Shown here: piece after piece, positions 35,549-44,650 of the stretch | How the letters are laid out: the number at the start of each line of letters is the position of its first letter | Numbering within the stretch: position 1 is the stretch's first letter | Source: Amycolatopsis camponoti | GTDB lineage: Bacteria > Actinomycetota > Actinomycetes > Mycobacteriales > Pseudonocardiaceae | Length of the DNA: 64,000 bases | Assembly (NCBI RefSeq): GCF_902497555.1 | Contig: NZ_CABVGP010000003.1 | Location: forward strand, 1,178,001 to 1,242,000 | Direction: 5' to 3' | Program-made: the position numbers and the translations under genes | Notes under the pieces: model-generated | Told to the model about the DNA's origin: nothing | Databases searched by the model: none | What the model saw: the letters and a program-made list of their open reading frames with translations, nothing else

Positions 35549-35898
35549 CCGCACGGTTCAAGGACCTCGCCCTGGACGCGAACGACCACCAGTCCCTGGC
35601 CGACTGGTGGTGCCGGGCCATGGGTTACGTCCGCCGCGACTCCTTGACCGGCGACGAACGCCCGGACGACTGGCCCGTCCCGATCGTCGACCCGGCGGGC
35701 AAGGGACCGCTGATCTGGCTCAATCCGGTCCCGGAGAAGAAGACGGTCAAGAACCGCCTGCACCTGGACGTCTTCGGCGACCCCGCCGAGCTGCTCGAAC
35801 TGGGCGCGACGCTGGTCCGCGAACGCGACGACGACATCGAATGGGAGGTGCTGGCGGATCCGGAGGGCAACGAGTTCTGCGTCTTCACGCCGCGGTGA
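35545..35898 (+). CDS. VOC (glyoxalase-like) family protein
   Basis: A 117-residue single-domain protein of the vicinal oxygen chelate fold (Glyoxalase_6-like). It starts FKDLALDANDHQSLADWWCRA and has the pair of strands NRLHLDVFGDPAELLELGATLV and WEVLADPEGNEFCVF. Such proteins are often small-molecule binding or resistance proteins; no specific function is evident. Its ATG overlaps the acetyltransferase remnant's stop (ATGA), which suggests coupled translation in the ancestor. Confidence 0.9.
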   Translation: MTARFKDLALDANDHQSLADWWCRAMGYVRRDSLTGDERPDDWPVPIVDPAGKGPLIWLNPVPEKKTVKNRLHLDVFGDPAELLELGATLVRERDDDIEWEVLADPEGNEFCVFTPR

Positions 35899-35967
35899 GT
35901 GTCCGACCGGACACATCTGCGTCGCGGGACAGGCTCACGATGCTTAGGCTCCGCACGTGAATGCTTC

Positions 35968-36741
35968 ATGACGTGGTGGCACGCGGCGATCATCGTCGTC
36001 GCCGGGATCTGGGCGGGCACCATCAACGCCGTCGTCGGGTCGGGGACTCTCGTCACCTTCCCTGTCCTGGTCGCGCTGGGGTATCCGCCGGTGACGGCGA
36101 CGACGTCCAACGCCATCGGTCTCGCGCCCGGGACCCTCAGCGGTGCTTGGGGCTACCGGCACGAGCTGGCCGGCTACTGGCCGCAGGTCGCGAAGTTCGC
36201 CGTCGCGTCTTTCCTCGGCGCCATCGGTGGCACCATCCTGCTGCTGTCGTTGCCGAAGGACGCCTTCGAGGCCGTCGTGCCCGTGCTCGTCGGCCTGGCC
36301 GTGATCCTCGTGATCGTGCAGCCGAAGGTGTCGAAGTGGGTCGCGAAGCGGCGCGAAGAAAACGGCGCCGAGCACAAAGCCGGCCCGCTGCTGATGTTCC
36401 TCATCTTCCTCATCGGCATCTACGGCGGCTACTTCACCGCCGCGCAGGGCGTGATGCTGATGGCGGTCATGGGGATGCTGCTGTCCGAACCGCTGCAGAA
36501 GCTCAACGGCGTCAAGAACGTCCTCGCCGCCGTGGTGAACGTCGTCGCCGGGGTGATCTACGCGTTCGTCGCGCCGATCAGCTGGCCCGTCGTGCTCTGG
36601 CTGGCCGTCGGGTCGACCGCCGGCGGCTTCCTCGGCGCGAAGATCGGCCGGAAGCTGCCGCCGGCGGTGCTGCGTGGCGTGATCGTCGTGATCGGCGTCG
36701 CCGCCGTGATCCAGCTGGTGATCAAGCAGTTCAGCGGCTGA
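35968..36741 (+). CDS. TSUP family (TauE/SafE-like) membrane permease
   Basis: A 257-residue integral membrane protein with about eight helices and the TauE/SafE pattern: [23 protein letters not shown] near 15-37 and [16 protein letters not shown] near 152-167, the two repeats containing conserved glycines. Members export or import sulfite, sulfonates or other anions. ATG 35968 was chosen because upstream codons lack homology. It is convergent with hisC, overlapping by 11 bases. Confidence 0.92.
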   Translation: MTWWHAAIIVVAGIWAGTINAVVGSGTLVTFPVLVALGYPPVTATTSNAIGLAPGTLSGAWGYRHELAGYWPQVAKFAVASFLGAIGGTILLLSLPKDAFEAVVPVLVGLAVILVIVQPKVSKWVAKRREENGAEHKAGPLLMFLIFLIGIYGGYFTAAQGVMLMAVMGMLLSEPLQKLNGVKNVLAAVVNVVAGVIYAFVAPISWPVVLWLAVGSTAGGFLGAKIGRKLPPAVLRGVIVVIGVAAVIQLVIKQFSG

Positions 36742-37786
36742 AGTCGCGCGCCGCGGCCAGGAAGAGGTCGTTCTCCTCGCGGGTCCCGATCGTCACGCGC
36801 ACGCCGTCGCCGGCGAACGGGCGCACCACGAGCTTGCGGTCGAGCGCGTGCTCGGCGAACGGCACCGCCTGGTCACCCAGCGGCAGCCAGACGAAGTTCG
36901 CCTGCGTCTCGGGCACCCGGTAGCCGGCTTCGAGCAGCGCGTCCCGCACCCGCCCGCGCTCGGCGACGATCTCGTCGCAGCGCGCGAGCAGCTCGTCCGC
37001 CGCGTCGAGCGACGCCAGCGCGGCCACCTGGGCCAGCATGTTCACCGAAAAGGCGACGTACACCTGGCGAAGCGCGTCGGCGATCGGCTCGGGTGCGACG
37101 GCGTATCCGACGCGCAGACCCGCGAGGCCGTACGCCTTCGAGAACGTCCGCAGCACCATGACGTTCGAGCGCGTCCGCGTGTACTCGACGCCGTCGGGCA
37201 CCTCGGGGTCGGTGACGAACTCCTTGTAAGCCTCGTCCAGCACCACCAGCACGTGCTCCGGGACCGCGTCGAGGAACCGCTCCAGCTCCGCGCGCCGCAC
37301 CGCCGTGCCGGTTGGGTTGTTCGGGTTGCAGACGAAGACCACGCGCGTCTTTTCGGTGATCGCCGCGAGCATCGCGTCGAGGTCGAGCTCCTGGCCCTCG
37401 GTGATCGGGACCTTCACCGACACGGCGTTCGCCACCTGCGTGACGATCGGGTACGCCTCGAACGAGCGCCAAGCGAAGATCACCTCTTCGCCGGGGGCGC
37501 AGACCGCCTGGATCGTCTGCTGGCACAGGGAGACCGAGCCGCAGCCGATGGCGACGCGTTCCACCGGCACGTCCAGGTCGCGCGCCAGCCGCTCGCGCAG
37601 GGCCTGCGAGCCGGTGTCCGGGTAGCGGTTGATGCCCGCGGCGGCTTCGGCGATCGCCCGCGCGACGCTCGGCAGCGCACCGCCGGGCACCTCGTTGCTC
37701 GCCAGCTTGATCGCGCCTTCGATCGTCCGGCCGGGAATGTATTTCGGCAACGATTCGAGATCGGCACGAGGGGACACGGACGACAT
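36731..37786 (-). CDS. hisC: Histidinol-phosphate aminotransferase-like enzyme
   Basis: A 351-residue class I/II aminotransferase of the HisC/Pat type. Features are [10 protein letters not shown] near 31-40, the NPNNPTG motif near 155, DEAYKEFV near 188 and the PLP lysine in [16 protein letters not shown] near 217-232. It should transfer an amino group to imidazole-acetol phosphate or to aromatic keto acids. Because it is alone and not in a his operon, the second copy (HisC2/Pat) function is likely, but this cannot be decided. ATG 37786 has GGAGGAG 8 to 14 bases upstream. Confidence 0.9.
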   Translation of the reverse strand: MSSVSPRADLESLPKYIPGRTIEGAIKLASNEVPGGALPSVARAIAEAAAGINRYPDTGSQALRERLARDLDVPVERVAIGCGSVSLCQQTIQAVCAPGEEVIFAWRSFEAYPIVTQVANAVSVKVPITEGQELDLDAMLAAITEKTRVVFVCNPNNPTGTAVRRAELERFLDAVPEHVLVVLDEAYKEFVTDPEVPDGVEYTRTRSNVMVLRTFSKAYGLAGLRVGYAVAPEPIADALRQVYVAFSVNMLAQVAALASLDAADELLARCDEIVAERGRVRDALLEAGYRVPETQANFVWLPLGDQAVPFAEHALDRKLVVRPFAGDGVRVTIGTREENDLFLAAARDFSR

Positions 37787-37931
37787 CTTCGGCGCTCCTC
37801 CGATTGAACGGGACGACCCGGTCACCGTATCTTTTCCGCCCGCCGCCCCGCGACTCCCTTCAGGCGGTATGTGACCGGCAGGGCTGACAGAATGGGTTCC
37901 TTCCGTTCACCTCGAAGTGATTGAGTGACGT

Positions 37932-38561
37932 ATGACGTCGACCAGCACCGTGGACTACCAGCGCACCGACGGCCGCGCGCTGCGCCTCACCTTCTCGGCA
38001 CCCGAAGGCGCGCTACGCGGCGGTTTGGTGGTGCTGCACGAGGCGGACGGGGTCACCGACGGCGTCAAGATGCTCCTCGCCAGCCTCGCCCTCGAGGGCT
38101 GGCTGACCGTCACCCCGCACCTCGAAAACGCGGAGCTCACGCAGCAGGACCTGCTCGACGCGACGGACATCACACTCGCCTGGCTCGTCGAACGCGGCGT
38201 CGAGGCGGATCTGCTCGGCGTCATGGGGTTCGACCTCGGCGGCACCGCGGCGCTCGTCGTCGCTTCGCACCGCAGGCTGGGTGCCGCCGTCAGCGTCGGC
38301 GGGCAGCAGGCCGCGGAACTGCCCGCGCTGGTCGAGATCGCCGGGAAGCTCACCAGCCCGTGGCTCGGCATGTACGGCGACGCCGGCGACGAAGCGGGCG
38401 GCGCCGAGGTCGAGCGCCTGCGCGACGCCGCGGCGTCGGCGAAGGTCGCCACGAACGTCGTCCACTACCCGGGCGCGAACCACCGCTTCGACGCCGACCC
38501 GGGCGCGGCCGCCGAGGCCTGGCAGCGCACCCTGAATTGGTTCGACGCGCACCTGCGGTAG
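37932..38561 (+). CDS. Dienelactone hydrolase-like protein with Asp at the nucleophile site
   Basis: A 209-residue alpha/beta hydrolase matching the dienelactone hydrolase family. The glutamate motif HEADG (E37) and the histidine in PGANHRFD near residue 178 are present. The nucleophile elbow, normally G-x-C-x-G-G, reads GFDLGG with D101. An aspartate nucleophile could still work, as in dehalogenases and epoxide hydrolases, or the protein may be inactive. It lies 19 bases before the acetoacetyl-CoA synthetase and is probably in the same operon. Confidence 0.85.
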   Translation: MTSTSTVDYQRTDGRALRLTFSAPEGALRGGLVVLHEADGVTDGVKMLLASLALEGWLTVTPHLENAELTQQDLLDATDITLAWLVERGVEADLLGVMGFDLGGTAALVVASHRRLGAAVSVGGQQAAELPALVEIAGKLTSPWLGMYGDAGDEAGGAEVERLRDAAASAKVATNVVHYPGANHRFDADPGAAAEAWQRTLNWFDAHLR

Positions 38562-38580
38562 GCGGGATTACAGTCGTGAG

Positions 38581-40560
38581 GTGACGCACACCGCCGACGC
38601 CCCCGAAGTGCTCTGGCGCCCTGAGCCGAGCCACGTTGCCGACACCAAGATCGATGCCTTCCGCCAGTGGCTGCGCGCCGAGCGCGGCGTCGAGGTGGAC
38701 GACTACCGCACGCTCTGGGAGTTTTCGGTCGAGCGCGTCCCGGAGTTCTGGGCGGCGGTCGCGGACTTCCTCGGCGTCCGCTGGCACGACCAGCCGCGCG
38801 AGGTGCTCTCCGGCGAGATGCCGGACGCCGTCTGGTTCGAAGGCGCCACGCTGAACTACGCCGAACACGCGCTCACCCCCGGCGTCGCGGGCGCCGCGAA
38901 GGGTGACGACGAGACCGCGGTGATCTTCCACCGCGAAGACGGCTTCGCGGAGCACCTGACGTACGGCAAGCTCCGCGCGCAGGTCGCGGCCGCGCGGGCG
39001 GCGTTCCTGGACCTGGGCGTCGGCAAGGGCGACCGCGTCGTCGCGCTGGCCCCGAACTGCCCGCAGACGCTGGTCGCGTTCCTCGCCGCGGCGAGCATCG
39101 GGGCGATCTGGTCGTCGTGCTCGCCGGACTTCGGCGTCCGCGCGGTAGCCGACCGCTTCGTGCAGATCGAGCCGAAGGTGCTTTTCGCGGTCAACGCCTA
39201 CGCGTACAACGGCCGTCAGTTCGACATCCGGACGACGGTGGCCGACCTGCAGGCGAAGCTGCCGTCGCTGGCCGCGACCGTGCTCGTCGAGTACGTCGGC
39301 GAAGGACGGATGGACGGCGCGCTCGATTGGGCCGAGCTGCTCGCGGCGAACGAAGGCGCGCCGCTGCTGTTCGAGCCGGTCGACTTCGCGCACCCGCTGT
39401 GGGTGCTCTACTCCTCCGGCACCACCGGCCTGCCCAAGGGCATCGTGCACGGCCACGGCGGCATCACGCTGGAGCACCTCAAGGCCCTCGCGCTGCAGAC
39501 CGACCTCGGGCCGGGCGACCGGTTCTTCTGGTTCAGCACCACCGGCTGGATGATGTGGAACTTCCTCATCTCCGGCCTGCTGGTCGGCACGACGATCGTG
39601 CTCTACGACGGCAGTCCCGGGCATCCCGACCTCAACGCGCTGTGGCACCTGGCCGAGCAGCACCGCGTCACGTACTTCGGGACGTCGGCGCCGTTCATCC
39701 AGAGCTGCCTGAAGGCGGGCATCAAGCCCGCGGAGCGCTACGACCTGACGGCGTTGCGCGCGCTCGGCTCGACCGGGGCGCCGCTGAGCGTCGAGGGCTT
39801 CCGCTGGATCGTGAACGAGGTCGGGAAGAAGGTCCAGATCTGTTCGGTCTCCGGCGGCACCGACCTGTGCGCGGCGTTCGTCGCGTCGGCGCCCGACGTG
39901 CCGGTGTGGCTGGGGGAGCTGTCCTGCCCGGCGCTGGGCGCCGCGGTCAACGCGTTCGACGAGGCCGGCAACGCCGTCGTCGAGCAGGTCGGCGAGCTGG
40001 TGATCACGAAGCCGATGCCGTCGATGCCGGTGTACTTCTGGAACGACCCGGACGGCTCGCGCCTGCGTGAGGCGTACTTCGAGATGTACCCGGGCCGCTG
40101 GCGCCACGGCGACTGGATCCGCGTCACCGGCCGCGGCTCGGCGGTGATCTACGGCCGCAGCGACTCGACGCTCAACCGCGGCGGCGTCCGGATGGGCACG
40201 GCGGAGTTCTACCGGGTCGTCGAGGGCTACGACGAGGTCGCGGATTCCCTGGTCGTGGACACCTCGGCGGCCGGCAACGACGACGGGCAGCTGATCTGTT
40301 TCCTGGTGCTCACCGGCGGCGCCGCGCTCGAAGACGTCGAGCCCCGGCTGAAGAAGGAGCTCCGTAGCGCGCTGTCACCGAGGCATGTACCCGATCGGTT
40401 CGTCGTGGTTCAGGAGATTCCTCGTACCTTGAACGGTAAGAAGTGTGAGGTACCGGTGAAGAAGATCCTGGCCGGTGTGGCTCCTGACCGGGCGGTCAGC
40501 CGTGACGCGCTGGCCAACCCGGCGGCGTTGACGCCGTTCGTGGAGCTCGCCGGGGGGTGA
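38581..40560 (+). CDS. Acetoacetyl-CoA synthetase
   Basis: A 659-residue ANL-family ligase activating acetoacetate to acetoacetyl-CoA. It has the N-terminal PSHVADTKIDAFRQWL segment of AacS proteins, the phosphate-binding loop YSSGTTGLPKGIVHGHGG near 278-295, the motif RSDSTLNRGGVRMGTAE near 529-545 and the C-terminal catalytic lysine in LNGKKCEVPVKK. It feeds acetoacetate into lipid or polyhydroxybutyrate metabolism. The start is GTG 38581. Confidence 0.95.
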   Translation: MTHTADAPEVLWRPEPSHVADTKIDAFRQWLRAERGVEVDDYRTLWEFSVERVPEFWAAVADFLGVRWHDQPREVLSGEMPDAVWFEGATLNYAEHALTPGVAGAAKGDDETAVIFHREDGFAEHLTYGKLRAQVAAARAAFLDLGVGKGDRVVALAPNCPQTLVAFLAAASIGAIWSSCSPDFGVRAVADRFVQIEPKVLFAVNAYAYNGRQFDIRTTVADLQAKLPSLAATVLVEYVGEGRMDGALDWAELLAANEGAPLLFEPVDFAHPLWVLYSSGTTGLPKGIVHGHGGITLEHLKALALQTDLGPGDRFFWFSTTGWMMWNFLISGLLVGTTIVLYDGSPGHPDLNALWHLAEQHRVTYFGTSAPFIQSCLKAGIKPAERYDLTALRALGSTGAPLSVEGFRWIVNEVGKKVQICSVSGGTDLCAAFVASAPDVPVWLGELSCPALGAAVNAFDEAGNAVVEQVGELVITKPMPSMPVYFWNDPDGSRLREAYFEMYPGRWRHGDWIRVTGRGSAVIYGRSDSTLNRGGVRMGTAEFYRVVEGYDEVADSLVVDTSAAGNDDGQLICFLVLTGGAALEDVEPRLKKELRSALSPRHVPDRFVVVQEIPRTLNGKKCEVPVKKILAGVAPDRAVSRDALANPAALTPFVELAGG

Positions 40561-40571
40561 ATGGGGGAAGC

Positions 40572-40604
40572 ATGATCGTCCACAACGGGTTGCACAGGTG
40601 GTGA
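40572..40604 (+). CDS. Possible 10-codon leader peptide ahead of the MprF-like gene
   Basis: ATG 40572 follows GGGGGAAG, a strong ribosome-binding sequence, and encodes MIVHNGLHRW before TGA 40602-40604. That stop overlaps the GTG start of the next gene (GTGA), the usual arrangement for translational coupling. The downstream gene's own start has only a weak AGG ahead, so it may depend on ribosomes ending here. The size makes it hard to prove. Confidence 0.45.
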   Translation: MIVHNGLHRW

Positions 40605-42313
40605 CGGCGACACGCGCGCAGACCACCTGGCGGGTGGCGGGGACCACCACCGTGGGGGTGATCACCTGGGTGACCCGACTGGCCGGACTGATGACACTCG
40701 TGTCGGTCCTGGTGCCGGCCGGGCGCCGGAACCTGCGCGGGCACCTGTCGGAGTGGCTGGAGCTGCCGCAGGAGGCGACGGTCGCGGCCGCGACCGTCGC
40801 GCTGGTGACGGGCGTGCTGCTGGTGCTGCTGGCCGCGGGCTTGCGACGCCGCAAGCGCCGAGCCTGGCAGCTGGCGATCGGCGCGACGGTGCTGCTCACG
40901 GTGTCGCACATCGGGCTCCGGCACGTCTTCGGCGCCGGGCTGGTGTCGGTCGTGCTGCTGGTGGGCCTGATCGCGAGCCGGCGTTATTTCGTCGCGAAGC
41001 CGGACCCGGTGGTCGGCCGCTGGCGCGCGGTGCGGGTGTTCCTGCAGCTGGCGCTGGCCGGGTTCGCGATCAACGTCATCCTGCTGTCGGTGGCGTCCCG
41101 GGCCGTGCTCGAGCCGATGAGCTTCCCGGACCGGCTGGCGGAGTCGGCGCTCGCGCTGGTCGGCGCCAGCGGGCCCGCGGTGTTCCACCAGATGTGGCTG
41201 GAGGACATGACCGCGGCCGTCGGGCTGCTGTTCGGGCTCGCCGCGACCCTGGTCTCGGCGTACTTCCTGCTGCGCTCGGCCGAGCCGGCGCCCCGGCTGT
41301 CCGACGAGGAGGTCGGCCGCCTGCGCAAGCTGCTGGACGAGCACGGCGACCGGGACTCGCTCGGCTACTTCGCGTTACGGCGGGACAAGTTCGCGGTGTT
41401 CTCGAAGACGGGCAAGGCCGCGGTGACCTACCGCGTGATCGCCGGGGTGGCGCTGTGCTCGGCCGACCCGCTCGGCGACCACGAGGCGTGGCCGGGCGCG
41501 ATCGAGGAGTACCTGGAAGTCTGCCGCCGCAACGGCTGGGTCCCGGCGGCGATGGGCGTCTCGGAGCTGGGCGCGACGGTCTGGGCCCGGTTCGGCCTGG
41601 AGGTACTGGAGATCGGCGACGAAGCGGTCGTCGACGTCGGGGACTTCACCTTGGACGGACGCGTCATGCGCGGCGTCCGCCAGGCCGCGGCCCGCACGAA
41701 GCGCGCGGGCTACAAGGTGCTGGTGCGCCGGGCCGAGGACCTGCGACCCGGTGAACTGGCCGAGCTGGTGACGCTGGCGGCGAAGTGGCGCGGCACGGAC
41801 ACCGAGCGTGGCTTTTCGATGGCGCTGGGCCGCATGGGCGACGCGGGTTCGGTGCTGGTGACGGCCGAGCAGGGCGGGCAGGTGCGCGGCGTGCTCCAGT
41901 TCGTGCCGTGGGGCGCGACGGGCCTTTCGCTGGACGTCATGCGCCGCGACCGCACGGCCGACAACGGCGTCAACGAGCTGATGATTTCGGAGCTCCTGCT
42001 GGCCGCGGAGAAGCACGGCGTCGAGCAGGTGTCGCTCAACTTCGCGGCGTTCCGCTCGTTGATGGAACAGGGCAGGCGCATCGGCGCCGGCCCGGTGGCG
42101 CGCATGTCCGCCAAGGTGCTGCACTTCTTTTCACGCTGGATCCAGATCGAGACGCTGTACAAGTTCAACGAGAAGTTCCAGCCGCGCTGGGTGCCCCGGT
42201 ACTTGGTGTACCCGGGAGTGCGCGAACTGCCCCGGGTGGGCATCGCGACGTTCGAGGCGGAAGGCCTCGGCGGAAGGTCCCCGCGCCTGCTCAGGCTGCT
42301 GCAACGAGCGTGA
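40601..42313 (+). CDS. MprF/LysX-like membrane aminoacyl-phosphatidylglycerol synthase
   Basis: A 570-residue protein: six to seven helices in the first 230 residues, then a cytoplasmic DUF2156 (MprF C-terminal, GNAT-like) domain at about 245-560 with YFALRRDKFAVFSKTG, VSLNFAAFRSLMEQG and the ending YKFNEKFQPRWVPRYLVYP. Mycobacterial LysX fuses this to a lysyl-tRNA synthetase; here the synthetase part is absent. It should move an amino acid from charged tRNA to phosphatidylglycerol, lowering surface charge. GTG 40598 and GTG 40601 are both possible starts. Confidence 0.9.
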   Translation: MTATRAQTTWRVAGTTTVGVITWVTRLAGLMTLVSVLVPAGRRNLRGHLSEWLELPQEATVAAATVALVTGVLLVLLAAGLRRRKRRAWQLAIGATVLLTVSHIGLRHVFGAGLVSVVLLVGLIASRRYFVAKPDPVVGRWRAVRVFLQLALAGFAINVILLSVASRAVLEPMSFPDRLAESALALVGASGPAVFHQMWLEDMTAAVGLLFGLAATLVSAYFLLRSAEPAPRLSDEEVGRLRKLLDEHGDRDSLGYFALRRDKFAVFSKTGKAAVTYRVIAGVALCSADPLGDHEAWPGAIEEYLEVCRRNGWVPAAMGVSELGATVWARFGLEVLEIGDEAVVDVGDFTLDGRVMRGVRQAAARTKRAGYKVLVRRAEDLRPGELAELVTLAAKWRGTDTERGFSMALGRMGDAGSVLVTAEQGGQVRGVLQFVPWGATGLSLDVMRRDRTADNGVNELMISELLLAAEKHGVEQVSLNFAAFRSLMEQGRRIGAGPVARMSAKVLHFFSRWIQIETLYKFNEKFQPRWVPRYLVYPGVRELPRVGIATFEAEGLGGRSPRLLRLLQRA

Positions 42314-42378
42314 GGGGGGTGCTGTCGGAGGGTGATCGGGGGGTGTGTAACCTATCTGAGCAGTGGTCGTTGGGCCCA

Positions 42379-42468
42379 GGAGGCTTCGCCTAGTCTGGTC
42401 TATGGCGCCGCACTGCTAATGCGGTTGGGGGTAACCCCCCCTCCCGGGTTCAAATCCCGGAGCCTCCG
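42379..42468 (+). tRNA. tRNA-Ser (anticodon GCT)
   Basis: The acceptor arms GGAGGCT and AGCCTCC pair, the anticodon loop reads CTGCTAA with anticodon GCT, a long variable arm follows (TTGGGGGTAACCCCCC area), and the T arm has GGTTCAAATCC. Class II structure with 90 bases fits serine. Confidence 0.96.
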
Positions 42469-42514
42469 CTGGTACCCGGTTCGCCGGGTGCTAGGTTAGA
42501 GAACAACTGAACAC

Positions 42515-42588
42515 GCGCCCGTAGCTCAGCTGGATAGAGCATCTGACTACGGATCAGAAGGTCAGGGGTTCGAATCCCTTCGGGCGCA
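42515..42588 (+). tRNA. tRNA-Arg (anticodon ACG)
   Basis: The acceptor arms GCGCCCG and CGGGCGC pair, the D arm has AGCTCAGCTGGATAGAGC, the anticodon loop is CTACGGA with anticodon ACG (probably modified to inosine), and the T arm has GGTTCGAATCC. The next 18 bases lead into a terminator. Confidence 0.97.
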
Positions 42589-42605
42589 CGTCTGGTTGAG
42601 ACAGC

Positions 42606-42637
42606 AAAGGCCCCTCCGGTTCGCCGGAGGGGCCTTT
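42606..42637 (+). terminator. Terminator after tRNA-Arg
   Basis: A 14-bp stem AAAGGCCCCTCCGG (42606-42619) with its complement (42624-42637) and a TTCG loop. Confidence 0.9.
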
Positions 42638-42640
42638 CTC

Positions 42641-42656
42641 ATTGGTCTCGACCACA
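42641..42656. promoter_or_regulatory. DasR-like site without an obvious target
   Basis: ATTGGTCTCGACCACA matches the core TGGTCTAGACCA of Streptomyces DasR sites at 11 of 12 positions. It follows the tRNA terminator and no gene begins within several hundred bases in the plus direction, so it may be chance or part of a longer stem flanking the terminator. Confidence 0.3.
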
Positions 42657-42951
42657 TCCGAGTCGCCGACGGCGGTGCGTGGGGGCCCCGCCGGTACGGG
42701 GCCCCCGTCGGGGTCTGTGACGTTCCGCCAGTATCAAAACGTCGGGTAATGCCGTCCGGCCTTGCGGCGACTTCGCGATCTGGTGCGGTCTCGCCCACGG
42801 CCGTGGTGACGCGTCAGCCGTAACCCCCAGTGGTGGCTGATCGATCCAAGACGTCCAAGTGTGTCCGAGGGCCCGGACTCCTCCGACCGGCGACGCCGAT
42901 CTCCGGGATCTTGCCGGCTCTGTTGCGGGGGCGCCTCGTGGCGCACTCGGG

Positions 42952-43263
42952 TCAGAAGAACTGCAGCACAGTCACTTGGTCGTCGTCTGGGCTGCTGCGC
43001 ACGAGCACTTGACCATTTTTTGCCCAGACTTCCTCCAGGTACGCGTACACCTGGAGTGCCCGGTTTATCGTGTCCGTCTTCGAGTCACCGGTCAGCGCGA
43101 CCGCCTTCTCCAGCGCTCGAGACGCGCGTGGAGCCAAATTGACGGTGACTCGTTCCAGACCGCCGCCCCCGCCGCCCCGACCTTCGGGCGGCTGCTTCCC
43201 CGGACCTGTCTTCGAGGACACCGTCTGGTCCTCGACCTGCTCATCGACCATCCCGTCAGGCAT
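42952..43263 (-). CDS. Small ribbon-helix-helix-like protein
   Basis: A 103-residue protein. The first 35 residues are flexible (Gly-rich), then VTVNLAPRASRALEKAVALTGDSKTDTINRALQVYAYLEEV forms a strand plus two helices as in ribbon-helix-helix DNA-binding proteins or antitoxins. No toxin partner is visible next to it. AGGAGAGG lies ahead of ATG 43263 and supports expression. It sits at the border of the lower-GC stretch downstream of tRNA-Arg. A regulator or nucleoid role is possible; no function is assigned. Confidence 0.75.
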   Translation of the reverse strand: MPDGMVDEQVEDQTVSSKTGPGKQPPEGRGGGGGGLERVTVNLAPRASRALEKAVALTGDSKTDTINRALQVYAYLEEVWAKNGQVLVRSSPDDDQVTVLQFF

Positions 43264-44278
43264 TTTTATTACCTCTCCTCATCGCGAATCCAGTTTTCCG
43301 TTCCGGATTCGGTATTCGCCCTCGTGTGAGAAGGATGAATGGGAAACCTCTCGACGGGCGGGACTTTTGCGTCATTCTCGACATCCTCGAGTGGTGCTCG
43401 CTGCCGCGCATGCCGACGAGCAGGTGCGTGGCCAACCGCAACTGCCGACACGTCGACGGCCCGGAGTACGGGTCATTCGCGTACATGGCACACCTCGGCT
43501 GCGATCCTTTTCGGCTGCTGCTATTCGATTGTCAGGCCGCGCTTCCCGGCGACGTACCGAGTTTCCCCTAGCCGGTCCATCCACCGACTAGAGGTGCTGT
43601 CATCTTGCGTCTGTTACTGCTGAGTTGTCAACCCAAGATACAGCTATGAGCTGCATATGAGATGCATGACTCATGCTAGGTCGCGCCTGGTCGCTATGCC
43701 GTTACAAGGTCAACGTCCGACTAAGGCTCGTCATCACAAGGAGTGACTTAGAGCTTCATTTGGATACTTTGCGTAAGAGCGTCAAGGTGCACTTGCAGTG
43801 GTGAACAGGTGTCGATCCCCGCGGGAGACGGCGACATCGGCCAGCTCGTGATCTTGTCACAAACTGTCTTGTTTTTGTCATGTAGGTCCAGGTCAGGGCG
43901 ATCTGAGGTGCGACAACGTTGACATCGTGCCGTCCGTGGGCGAAGGCGATGACCTGCCGCTTCGGGCTGGTGCGGTCCCGGGTGGTCCGTGGCACCATTT
44001 CGGGCGAGGGTGGGTGCCGAGGGGGCAGGTTCGACAGCAGGTCGTCGGCGCTCCGGTGGGCTCTCATCACCTGCAACTTGCCATTGCGCGTGCATAACGC
44101 GCTCAAGATATGGATCTTCATCAGGTCATCGTATGAGTGTCACCCGTATGTTGGATGCGTGAGTGGTATGGTCAACGCGGGGTGAGGTCAGCTGTCGTGG
44201 ACGTCACCCTGCCTCAGGTTCACCCCGGCGACTGCTCAGCGGTCGCGATGAACGAGCAGGATGAAAGGCAGCGCGGCA
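43264..44278. other. Lower-GC stretch without a convincing gene
   Basis: About 1 kb of sequence clearly poorer in GC than the rest (about 45% in 43621-43680 by hand count). Short open frames such as 43756-44121 on the minus strand exist but have atypical codon use and no recognised family. Tandem 11-mers ATGAGCTGCAT and ATGAGATGCAT lie at 43646-43667. It may be a decayed insertion next to the tRNA genes. Confidence 0.5.
43646..43667. repeat. Tandem 11-bp near-repeat
   Basis: ATGAGCTGCAT is followed directly by ATGAGATGCAT, then GACTCAT, which partly mirrors the start. It could be an operator array for a lost regulator. Confidence 0.45.
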
Positions 44279-44650
44279 ATGGCAGACGAAGTAGCGCGTC
44301 GGACGGAGCTCCCTCAGCTCCCGTCCGGCCGCGGTGAACGCGCGGTTCCGCACGAGGGGGAGCGGATCCCGCTGCGAATGGGAGGCGAGATCGGGTTCAA
44401 GAAGAGCGCCGCCGGGGTGGAGGCCTACGCGCGCGGGACGATCGAGGCGCAAGGGGACGGCCGTTTCGGTATCGACCTCGGCCACATGGTGAAGGTCCTG
44501 TGTGGCTCGGCTGTGCCCGGTCTGGGTGTGGCCGGAGTGCTGGCTCTCGCGGGGCAACCGGGCTGGCTGATCGTGACCGGCGGAGTCGGCACGATGATCG
44601 TCCTGGTTCTCGCTCTTGTCTTCTTCTCGAAGGAGGTGCGCAAAGGCTGA
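44279..44650 (+). CDS. Small membrane protein of unknown function
   Basis: A 123-residue protein. The first 80 residues are soluble and charged (LPSGRGERAVPHEGERIPLRMGG), followed by two hydrophobic helices near 80-95 and 98-116 with a short turn, and a basic end KEVRKG. I do not recognise the family. ATG 44261 is an alternative in-frame start six codons upstream. GC content and codon use here return to the norm of the window. It precedes the chitinase promoter region. Confidence 0.65.
   Translation: MADEVARRTELPQLPSGRGERAVPHEGERIPLRMGGEIGFKKSAAGVEAYARGTIEAQGDGRFGIDLGHMVKVLCGSAVPGLGVAGVLALAGQPGWLIVTGGVGTMIVLVLALVFFSKEVRKG

Noticed and set aside
32445..35960. A 1171-codon plus-strand open frame
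   Set aside because: It runs antisense through the cyclase, methyltransferase and GntR genes, each of which has clear motifs.
42568..42588. tRNA-Arg 3' end as an attachment site with a matching direct repeat
   Set aside because: I found no second copy of the tRNA 3' end in the window and no integrase gene, so no att pair can be claimed.
43756..44121. Minus-strand frame of 121 codons in the low-GC stretch
   Set aside because: Codon use is unlike the rest of the window, no ribosome-binding site or family is seen, and a similar frame exists in another phase.
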